From assembly GCA_051649085.1 (NCBI GenBank), contig JBOFGK010000030.1:1-43157 (forward strand): a stretch of DNA of 43,157 nucleotides, given 5' to 3'. The notes beneath the pieces are model-generated. The model searched no databases. It was not told where the DNA came from and saw nothing but the letters and a program-made list of their open reading frames with translations. Numbering within the stretch: position 1 is the stretch's first letter; each line of letters begins with the position of its first letter. This stretch comes from JBOFGK01 sp051649085 (lineage in GTDB: Bacteria > Bacillota_I > Bacilli_A > UBA3375). Made by a program: the position numbers and the translations under genes. This document shows, in pieces, positions 26,849 through 34,651 of this stretch.

Positions 26849-27784
26849 TTATTGCCCTGTCATTCCTGTATTTTCAATTCCTTGTTTAAATTGTTTTTGC
26901 AAGATAAAGTAAAACATAATTAAGGGAATAATCAAGATAATAATTCCTGCTGACATTAATCCATCATAGATTGGAACATCTACTAATTTATTAGGATCTT
27001 TGGCTAAAATACCAGAAATTATTGAAGCAACTTTAAGTGGTAATGTATTAATTCCCCGATAGTATAAATCAGCAAAATATGTGTCATTAAAATACCAAAC
27101 GAATGATAATAAGAAAGTTATGACCATTGCACCACGTACTAAAGGCAGTGTTATTTTCACAAAAATATCTAGTGGTTTTGCTCCTTCAAGTGCTGCTGAT
27201 TCATAAATATCTTCGGGAATCGCTTTAAAGAAACTGTAAAAGATTAAAATAAAAATCGTACTTTTAATTCCTTGTCCAAGAATTGCTGGTAAGAAAAAGG
27301 CAAGTAAACTATCATTCAAATTAAGTGTCCCCATTAACACAAAACTGGGAGTCATTAACGTTTGAGGTGGAATTAAAAAGACGAGCATGATTAGAACAAA
27401 GATTAATTTTTTGAATTTAAATTCATATCTTGCAAGTCCATATGCGACAAATGCACAACTAATCGTCTGTAAAAGTGCGCTTCCACCAGCATAAATAACT
27501 GAAAAAAAGAGACTTTCCCAAATATTCATACTCTCAAAAATCGTTTGATAATTTTGTAGTGTTAAACTTTTAGGTATATAATTGACCGTTGGATCACTGA
27601 TGTCACTTAAGCTTTTAAAAGAAGTTGAAAGTGCTTGAAACAATGGGAAAACTAAGAGAAAACCAAAAATACTTAAAAATAAGTAAACAATTGTCTTAGA
27701 AGTAATCAACTTCATTTTCTTTCGTGTATGATAACTTAGTGTAAACTTTGCTTTATTCATTTTTTCTAGTTTAGTTTTAATCAT
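26849..27784 (-). CDS. ABC permease, MalG type (pair B)
   Basis: A 311-residue sugar-importer permease with six helices, preceded by a basic cytoplasmic N-terminus of about 27 residues. The EAA loop ESAALEGAKPLDIFVKITLP is present in the usual place. AGGAGG lies eight bases before the chosen ATG, and the gene overlaps its MalF-type partner by 8 nt. It forms the second permease pair of the operon, next to the ATPase. The substrate cannot be read from the sequence, but the operon position points to beta-1,2-glucan. Confidence 0.9.
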   Translation of the reverse strand: MIKTKLEKMNKAKFTLSYHTRKKMKLITSKTIVYLFLSIFGFLLVFPLFQALSTSFKSLSDISDPTVNYIPKSLTLQNYQTIFESMNIWESLFFSVIYAGGSALLQTISCAFVAYGLARYEFKFKKLIFVLIMLVFLIPPQTLMTPSFVLMGTLNLNDSLLAFFLPAILGQGIKSTIFILIFYSFFKAIPEDIYESAALEGAKPLDIFVKITLPLVRGAMVITFLLSFVWYFNDTYFADLYYRGINTLPLKVASIISGILAKDPNKLVDVPIYDGLMSAGIIILIIPLIMFYFILQKQFKQGIENTGMTGQ

Positions 27785-28742
27785 CAGTCTTACCTCCTAT
27801 GTTTTTTTTCACTTTAAATTTCAAAGGTACTTTTAAAAATTTTACAATTTTAATTGACTTAGTTCTTTTAGACTTAAGTCCCGTCAAATCTTTACTTTTC
27901 TTTTGACGTTTAGGTACTCCATTAAAAGCTAACAATAAGATTAATAAAATTACTAACATCACAAGCGTATATAGCCATGATTGCATTGCTGCATAACCTA
28001 ATCCGCGTTTAACATCAAAAATATTCTCTTTAATTAATTTAATAACTGAATTTCCTTCAAACGTTGCCATAAACACTACTAAGTAAATAATATTAATGGT
28101 AATTCCAACTTTTAATTCTGGCAATGTAACTTTCCAAAATTTCTCCCAACTGGTTGCCCCATCCATATCTGCTGCTTCATATAAATCAGGATTTATTCGT
28201 TGCATTATAACTAAGAAAATTAAAATTGAAATTCCGCTATACCAAAGGATTGTTGAAATGTTAGCAATTAAATAAACAATAATTTGAATTAACCAAATCC
28301 CGGATTCACTTAAGGCAATAAACCAGTCTTGTTTTTCTAAATTTGTCTCACCTAAGTAACCAATTTTATACATATAATCCATCGTTGGACCACTTAGAAC
28401 AACTACTGGTAAAAAGTAGATTGTTCGAAAAAATCCTACACCTTTAAACGCATGGTTAAGTAGCATTGCAGCCACAATTGAGATTACAATTATTAAAGGA
28501 ATTTGCAGAAGTAATTGAACTATGGTTTCTTTGATCGCTTCAATAAATTTAGGATCAAGTGTTAGTCCATAAATATAATTATCCCAGCCAGCAGGCGTTA
28601 ACCTTACGCCAAAGGCCGTTACTGTTACTTTACTTTGTGAATACATAAACGATGTTATTAATGGGTATAAAACAAAGACAAAAAAACCAATAATCCATGG
28701 TGTTACAAATAAATAACCCCAATTTATTTTTATCTTTTTCAT
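27777..28742 (-). CDS. ABC permease, MalF type (pair B), with basic C-terminal tail
   Basis: A 321-residue permease with six helices and the EAA loop EAADMDGATSWEKFWKVTLP. After the last helix (ending near LLAFNGVP) it has an unusual, strongly basic cytoplasmic tail of about 45 residues, rich in Lys (for example KRQKKSKDLTGLKSKRTKS). This is much longer than in ordinary MalF-like proteins. It is coupled by a TAATG overlap to the DUF5696-like gene and by an 8-nt overlap to its MalG partner. The tail could contact lipid, the ATPase or the Yip1-type protein; this is inference. Confidence 0.9.
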   Translation of the reverse strand: MKKIKINWGYLFVTPWIIGFFVFVLYPLITSFMYSQSKVTVTAFGVRLTPAGWDNYIYGLTLDPKFIEAIKETIVQLLLQIPLIIVISIVAAMLLNHAFKGVGFFRTIYFLPVVVLSGPTMDYMYKIGYLGETNLEKQDWFIALSESGIWLIQIIVYLIANISTILWYSGISILIFLVIMQRINPDLYEAADMDGATSWEKFWKVTLPELKVGITINIIYLVVFMATFEGNSVIKLIKENIFDVKRGLGYAAMQSWLYTLVMLVILLILLLAFNGVPKRQKKSKDLTGLKSKRTKSIKIVKFLKVPLKFKVKKNIGGKTDD

Positions 28743-30880
28743 TATATCACCACCTTAAAGTTTTGTGCTTCAAGTTGTTGTCCATCAACTTCAACTTTAT
28801 TCATATTATAGTTTATGTAAATTACCGCATCATTTTCATACGTGATTTTCACAACATTCTTTTCGAGAATTTCATAATTTGTCATGGCACTCCCCGCGGT
28901 TGCACTAAAGGCTGGTTTTACAAATTTATCAAGTTCTTCGATATCAGTTTTCACAATTTCATATCTTGATGTTGCCGCATAATCCATGTATGAATTTTTG
29001 AAATCAGTAATTTCAGCATCAGCAACACTAACGGTTGGATAAATATTATATTCAATTAGTTTTAAAGATAAATTACGATCAAATGTCATGTAATTAAGTG
29101 GTTCTGATACAATTGGTTTACTCCCAGAAATCACACTTGAAAGTAATGGAATTTCTTGTTCTAAAACAGCTACACCCTCACTTTTTAAATTACTCGTAAT
29201 TTTTTTTGTGTTTTCAAGTGCTGTAATATCTGGTTCAAATACTGAAGAAACTGTGATTTTTTCTTTAGCTAACTCGGCGATAAATTCTTCAATTATTTGC
29301 GTTTGCTGCAAACGTTCTTCCGGTTTTTTCACATCAGTACTAAAGCTTGGGAAAGCAACTGATATATGCTCTATTCCATTTTTTTTGCAGTAATTAATTA
29401 TATCAGAGGTTTCACTTTTCAAAGCGTTAATTGACAAGCGTCGATTTCCATAAAAATCTGTATTATACTCTCCTTGTGGATAACGGATGAAATTTTCACT
29501 TCCTGTAATTGCGTTACTTGTTTCACTCGTTTCCCACATTACAAGTTCCATTGATAAATTTGCTTTTTGCTGTTGAACGGTTGCTAATAATTCGTTAAAC
29601 TCTTTCTCAGTTCCTAAACTTTTTGCCGGTTTTGTTAAATTATAAGTATTGAAATATGTACCATCTTGTAGTAATTGATATGTATAGTCAGCGTTGATTC
29701 CCGCTTTTCCAAATGTTTGAACAAGCTTAGTTAATTCTGAATAGGTTGTAAGTGGATAATTTTGATCTCCAATCAAACCAGGTCTTCCTCCAATTCCCAA
29801 CACTTGAATTTCTGGTTTATACGAATAGTTTTGTTTCGGAAACTTCAACACTTGTTTATAGGCTTTACCAATCCCAACAAAATTCGCATTTTCGTTGGCA
29901 AGAAATGAATACTCTTGTTTAACATTGCCCATAACTGGTTCCGATATTTTTTGGAGATTTTTTTCCTCACTTAATTTTTGCGTGTATTGATAACGATATT
30001 GATATTTGAAAAATGATGTGTTATAATCCGTATAATTTCCCGCAGGATAAACAATATTTTGGACATCATTATAGCCTTCAACGGCATAGACTGCCACTGC
30101 ATTTTGTTGTTCTCCATGAATTAATCCGAATAGTGGCATTCTCAAATTATTTTGCATTTCTTTATTTTGATTAAAACTTAAATCTTGCGCGTAAGTTCCA
30201 CTAAAACTTTTATTTATTTTCTGATTAGCTCCACGAAACTTTGTTTTCATTCCGTTATCAAAACTAGTAATAATATCTCCATCTATTTGATCAAGATAAC
30301 TTGCTCCCCAAAAAGGTAAGACACTTATTGAAAGTAGTTTAGCTTGCTCACTATCTTTAATTTGTTTTTTGGGAATTTCCACTTGCAATTTATTATTTAC
30401 TAATGTTACATTAGCTGTTAATTTTATTTTGCCTTCGAGAAATGATAATTGATACTCGATTCCATTAGCAATTTGACTAACTTTGAAGCTTGACATTTCG
30501 TCAAACATACTAGCTTGTTCGATTGTTTTGGCATCTTTTGTGTACTCAATCAAAAATGGTGATTTTATTTGTGCTTGCCATGCTTCATTCAGTTTTCCTT
30601 GCAACTTGAGTGGAGCTGCAAACCACCGATAATTAGTTTTTAAATTTTCGATGATTATATTTGCTGATGTTAAATCTGCATACATTTTAGTTTCGGAATT
30701 TTTTACAATTAATTTAAATGTACTCGGTACTGCTTGACTTTGAACTCTAGTTTGAGCACTTGGTTCAAGTTTTGCGTCATATAAATAATTTTCATCAAAT
30801 TTGAATTCACTTGCAATTAAATTTGTTGATTGACCACACAAAAGGACAATTAATCCATAGCTAAGTAAATATTTTTTCAT
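28742..30880 (-). CDS. Secreted DUF5696-like protein, possible glycosidase fold
   Basis: A 712-residue exported protein: a signal peptide (MKKYLLSYGLIVLLCGQS..., cleaved near IAS), a beta-rich N-terminal half to about residue 330, then what looks like a TIM-barrel half. That half has strands such as PEIQVLGIGGRPGLIG, GINADYTYQLLQDGTYF, LSMELVMWET and GIEHISVAFPSF. The layout resembles DUF5696 proteins of Firmicutes, whose function is unknown to me. No lipobox or C-terminal anchor is seen. It lies between the NHL/Yip1 gene and permease pair B, overlapping both (TGATG, TAATG), with an ideal GGAGGTGAT Shine-Dalgarno. A glucan-binding or glucan-trimming accessory of the transporter is the best inference. 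Confidence 0.7.
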   Translation of the reverse strand: MKKYLLSYGLIVLLCGQSTNLIASEFKFDENYLYDAKLEPSAQTRVQSQAVPSTFKLIVKNSETKMYADLTSANIIIENLKTNYRWFAAPLKLQGKLNEAWQAQIKSPFLIEYTKDAKTIEQASMFDEMSSFKVSQIANGIEYQLSFLEGKIKLTANVTLVNNKLQVEIPKKQIKDSEQAKLLSISVLPFWGASYLDQIDGDIITSFDNGMKTKFRGANQKINKSFSGTYAQDLSFNQNKEMQNNLRMPLFGLIHGEQQNAVAVYAVEGYNDVQNIVYPAGNYTDYNTSFFKYQYRYQYTQKLSEEKNLQKISEPVMGNVKQEYSFLANENANFVGIGKAYKQVLKFPKQNYSYKPEIQVLGIGGRPGLIGDQNYPLTTYSELTKLVQTFGKAGINADYTYQLLQDGTYFNTYNLTKPAKSLGTEKEFNELLATVQQQKANLSMELVMWETSETSNAITGSENFIRYPQGEYNTDFYGNRRLSINALKSETSDIINYCKKNGIEHISVAFPSFSTDVKKPEERLQQTQIIEEFIAELAKEKITVSSVFEPDITALENTKKITSNLKSEGVAVLEQEIPLLSSVISGSKPIVSEPLNYMTFDRNLSLKLIEYNIYPTVSVADAEITDFKNSYMDYAATSRYEIVKTDIEELDKFVKPAFSATAGSAMTNYEILEKNVVKITYENDAVIYINYNMNKVEVDGQQLEAQNFKVVI

Positions 30881-32856
30881 CAGTTAATCACCTCCGTTAC
30901 TAATGCTTTTATAAAGCTGATAATTTCTGTAATAATATAGAAAATCGTTGCAGCTGTTGTCAATAAAACAATGATTGTGAAAATTGTCAATAAGATATTT
31001 ACAAAGACTCTTGATGTAAAAAAGTTATGGATTTCACTTAATGTATAAAAGAGAATCACACTCATCCATAAACCAATCATAATCATTAACGCATAATAAA
31101 GTGATGCTTCATTATATGTTAAGACATAACTTAAAATAATCGTAAACGGCATAAGCAAAATAAACGGGACATAAACTAACGAATTTGCTATATACATTTG
31201 TTTAAAGTTCCCTTCACCATACATGATGCGTGCAACTAAATAATTTGCTCCTTGATAAATTACATTACAAGCAATAAATAGGACAATAATATCAAGTAAT
31301 TTAAGTGACTGTGGATTGGTAAGCGGGGCAAATAAATAATCTGTTAAGTATAAATATGCACATAATACAATTAATGCGAGTCCATAAATAATTGTCGCTA
31401 TCCTACCGGAAAATTGCTGTTTATACTTAAGTTTATACATTGTTATACTTGGTGCTTTCATAACGGCTTTAACTTGACGGATTTGTTCTACAAGCTGATT
31501 AACTACCTTTATCGTTTGTAACTTTTCCAGAACCATTAACTTCCTAAAGAAAAACCTAATTACAAATAGAATAATAATTGTCAGTAAAATGTGCATAAAG
31601 TTTTGATTGATCCAAGTTTCACGAATAAAGTAATATGAATCAGAAAATTTTTGTTTATTTCCAGCATTTTCAAAGTTATTAAGCGCTTCTTTATATTTAC
31701 CGTTTTTATAAGCAAACATTGCTGCATTATCGTTGGCAATTGGATAGCTTGGATTTGTCTTCAAAATATTTTGGAAATACTTTGAACCTTCTTCATACAT
31801 TCCATTTGCATAATAGTTCGCTCCACTAATTAAATCTGTACCTGTTTTGGTTGGTAGATATGTTTGAATAGTTTTAGTCTCTGCATCAGCCACAAATATT
31901 ACACCTTGTGTGTCAACCGCGATTGATGACGGTAGTTGTAAACCGTTTGTAGTCTCTTTATTCTCACCGTAATCTGCCATTTGGAGTAGTGATTTTCCTG
32001 TTTGTGTATAAATTATAATTTCATTATTTTCTCCTGTTGAAACTGTATAAATATTTTTCGCTTCATCAACCCAAAAATCAATCATAATTTCATTATTTCC
32101 AACATTTTTTTCCGCAAAAATATCTGTTCCAGCATAATTAAGTTTACGAACAGCAGCTGATTCTTCCTCTGTCGAAGTATAAATAACCCCTTGATTATCA
32201 ATTTTGACCTTCGAAATACTGGCAGGTGCTGGCGTTATAAAACTTGATACATTTCCAGAGCTTCTCTGTTTTGAGGAAAAAATACTTTTTTCCGATTCAT
32301 TTGCTCCGAAAAAACCAAGAAATTTCCCTGTTTGATCAAGCATAATTAAACCACTCGTTGTTCCAGTACTTGCAATATAAATTTTTCCACTTTTATTTAC
32401 TGCAACATCAACAGGTGCATACGCTGTATCTTTTCCAAAGTATACTTCTTTTGGACGTTCATATTTTCGGACAAGTTGACCACTTTGTGAAAACACAAAA
32501 ACTGTTCGGGCCTTTTGATCTGCAACATATATTTCTAAATTTTCGTCAACAAAAATCCCTGTTGCTTCTTGCATTAATTCATTTGTGATTATAATCCCTC
32601 TACCAGCTTTTTGGAAAATCAATACTTGACTTCCATCGGCAACGTATAAACTATCATTTTTATCAACAAATAAGTCATTTGGATCTTCAAACACATATGG
32701 AACTTGGCCTCCCAATTCATATGCAGGTTTAATCCACTCATAGTTTCCATCAGCAGTTTGAATAATTGTATCATTTCCCGCTGCCTTGAAGTTCTCCCCT
32801 AAAAAAACTCCAAAGACTACTAGTATGAGTGCAATTTTAATTATTTTTTTCTTCAT
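30880..32856 (-). CDS. NHL beta-propeller/TPR/Yip1-like membrane protein
   Basis: A 658-residue protein with a three-part layout. After a signal peptide or anchor there is an extracytoplasmic beta-propeller of about six NHL-like blades (repeats such as PNDLFVDKNDSLYVAD, GIFVDENLEIYVAD, DVAVNKSGKIYIAS, SIAVDTQGVIFVAD; about 45-340). Next comes a short TPR-like stretch (about 345-405: YANGMYEEGSKYFQNILKTN, YKNGKYKEALNNFENAG). Last come one helix, a basic cytoplasmic segment, and a Yip1-like bundle of about five helices (about 480-650). Genes of this kind occur next to DUF5696 and sugar ABC genes in other Firmicutes, to my recollection. It could organise or sense the transporter. No enzymatic motif is seen. 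Confidence 0.75.
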   Translation of the reverse strand: MKKKIIKIALILVVFGVFLGENFKAAGNDTIIQTADGNYEWIKPAYELGGQVPYVFEDPNDLFVDKNDSLYVADGSQVLIFQKAGRGIIITNELMQEATGIFVDENLEIYVADQKARTVFVFSQSGQLVRKYERPKEVYFGKDTAYAPVDVAVNKSGKIYIASTGTTSGLIMLDQTGKFLGFFGANESEKSIFSSKQRSSGNVSSFITPAPASISKVKIDNQGVIYTSTEEESAAVRKLNYAGTDIFAEKNVGNNEIMIDFWVDEAKNIYTVSTGENNEIIIYTQTGKSLLQMADYGENKETTNGLQLPSSIAVDTQGVIFVADAETKTIQTYLPTKTGTDLISGANYYANGMYEEGSKYFQNILKTNPSYPIANDNAAMFAYKNGKYKEALNNFENAGNKQKFSDSYYFIRETWINQNFMHILLTIIILFVIRFFFRKLMVLEKLQTIKVVNQLVEQIRQVKAVMKAPSITMYKLKYKQQFSGRIATIIYGLALIVLCAYLYLTDYLFAPLTNPQSLKLLDIIVLFIACNVIYQGANYLVARIMYGEGNFKQMYIANSLVYVPFILLMPFTIILSYVLTYNEASLYYALMIMIGLWMSVILFYTLSEIHNFFTSRVFVNILLTIFTIIVLLTTAATIFYIITEIISFIKALVTEVIN

Positions 32857-33734
32857 TATTTTAACCCCGAATGTGAAATTGTGTTCATAACTTTATTTTG
32901 GAAGATAATAAAAATTACTAAATTTGGAATAAACATGATTAACGAAGCCGCTGCTGCCATCCCTTGACCTGAAACAATATTTGTGCCCCCAGCTGTACTT
33001 GAAAGGGTCGTCATATAATACGCAAATGTTTTTAGATTCTCATCATTTATGAAAAACATTGATGCTTCTGTTGAATTCCAAACTGTTTGAAAAGATAAGA
33101 TTGCAACAGTTGCAAGGGCTGGTTTAATTAATGGAATAATTATTTTAAAGTAAATTTCTAGTGAACTTGCACCGTCCATTTTCGCCGCTTCTATCACTTC
33201 ATCAGGTATTCCATCTATAAATTGCTTAAGTAAAAATAAACCTACTGGAATGGCAATTAGCGGTAAAATATGCGCCCAAAATGAATCAACAATTCCAGCC
33301 TTTGATACAACAAGATAGCGGGGAATTGCAACTGCCGTTCCGATAAACATTAATGCTAACTGATTTAAATTGAAAATAAAATTTTTTCCTGTAAATTTAT
33401 ATTTAGATAAAATATAACCCGCCATTGATGAAAACAAAACTGAAAAAATCATTACAATTACCGTAACGATAATTGAGTTAAATAAATAACGGGATAATTG
33501 AACTGTACTTTTCGCTCCCGTTTCAAACAACATTCGAAAATTGTCTAATGTCGGATTTTCCGGAAGAAATTTAGGGGGGAAAGCGAATAATTCATCCATT
33601 GGTTTAAATGCGTGAAAGACGATAAACAATACCGGGAAAAGCGCAAATAAAGCAAAGGGAATTAAAATTAAATAAAAAGGTAACTGACTTTTATCATGTC
33701 GACTTGGGTTGATTTTTGATCCTTGAAATGCCAT
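32856..33734 (-). CDS. ABC permease, MalG type (pair A)
   Basis: A 292-residue permease of a CUT1-type importer: six helices with the EAA loop EAAKMDGASSLEIYFKIIIP, and a polar N-terminus before the first helix. AAGGAG precedes ATG, and the stop overlaps the start of the NHL/Yip1 gene (TAATG). With the MalF-type gene 11 bp upstream it forms the first permease pair, directly after the giant binding protein. Confidence 0.91.
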   Translation of the reverse strand: MAFQGSKINPSRHDKSQLPFYLILIPFALFALFPVLFIVFHAFKPMDELFAFPPKFLPENPTLDNFRMLFETGAKSTVQLSRYLFNSIIVTVIVMIFSVLFSSMAGYILSKYKFTGKNFIFNLNQLALMFIGTAVAIPRYLVVSKAGIVDSFWAHILPLIAIPVGLFLLKQFIDGIPDEVIEAAKMDGASSLEIYFKIIIPLIKPALATVAILSFQTVWNSTEASMFFINDENLKTFAYYMTTLSSTAGGTNIVSGQGMAAAASLIMFIPNLVIFIIFQNKVMNTISHSGLK

Positions 33735-33745
33735 AATTCTCTCCT

Positions 33746-34651
33746 TTATTTTTCACTGAATACTTTAAATGCTATTTTCGAAATTACATAGACAACGATA
33801 AGTAAAATTACACTTAAGGCCGCAGCATAACCCATTTCGTAGCGTTGAAGTGCATAATCATCAATGTGGTTTCCTAATAATTGTCCCGCATATTGAGGTG
33901 TTGGATTAACTCCTGATAATTGTACTCCAATCATTCCAGCATTAAAGGCCGAAACAAGTGCCATTATTGCCCCAAAGAGCATTTGTGGTTTCATCGCAGG
34001 AATCGTAATTTGAGTTATTTCCTGATAGCGATTTTTGATTCCATCCATATATGCTGCTTCATATAATTCTGGATTGATACCTAAAATTCCTGAAAGCATT
34101 GCTAAGAAACCAATTCCCATACTTGACCAAAGTGAGACAATGATCATGACAAACATAATATATTTAGGGTCGGTTAGAAATTGTATTGGTTGTGAAATAT
34201 ATTGATTTCCTAATAGCCAAGCATTCAAATAACCAGATGCATCTCCTGAGAAAATAATTTTCCAAATTACGGCAATTGTAATTCCTGCAACCATCGAGGG
34301 CATATAAATAATAATTGCAAGTATTTTACGCGGTTTACTTGGAATTTGGGCAAGCATCCACGCTAAGATAAATGATAAGAAATAGCCACCAAACCCGACA
34401 AAGAAGGCAAAAATAAGTGTATTGGGAATAATCTTTGAGTAAAATAGATTATCACTTGTGAAAATATTGATGTAATTTTGAAAGCCTACAAATTCAGGTG
34501 GTGAGACTAAATCAAATCTTGTGAAAGATAAGAGAATTGCTAAACCAACTGGAATGACAATGAATAAAGTAAAGGCAATTAAATAAGGAGATAGAAATAG
34601 CCATGGTAAAATTTTCTTGACATATTTATTACTTTCGAGTTTTCTAAACAT
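33746..34651 (-). CDS. ABC permease, MalF type (pair A)
   Basis: A 301-residue permease with six helices and the EAA loop EAAYMDGIKNRYQEITQITIP. The start codon overlaps the stop of the giant binding-protein gene (TAATG), with GGGAGG just before it, so the binding protein and its permeases are tightly co-translated. It is more similar in layout to ordinary sugar permeases than its pair-B counterpart and lacks the basic tail. Confidence 0.91.
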   Translation of the reverse strand: MFRKLESNKYVKKILPWLFLSPYLIAFTLFIVIPVGLAILLSFTRFDLVSPPEFVGFQNYINIFTSDNLFYSKIIPNTLIFAFFVGFGGYFLSFILAWMLAQIPSKPRKILAIIIYMPSMVAGITIAVIWKIIFSGDASGYLNAWLLGNQYISQPIQFLTDPKYIMFVMIIVSLWSSMGIGFLAMLSGILGINPELYEAAYMDGIKNRYQEITQITIPAMKPQMLFGAIMALVSAFNAGMIGVQLSGVNPTPQYAGQLLGNHIDDYALQRYEMGYAAALSVILLIVVYVISKIAFKVFSEK

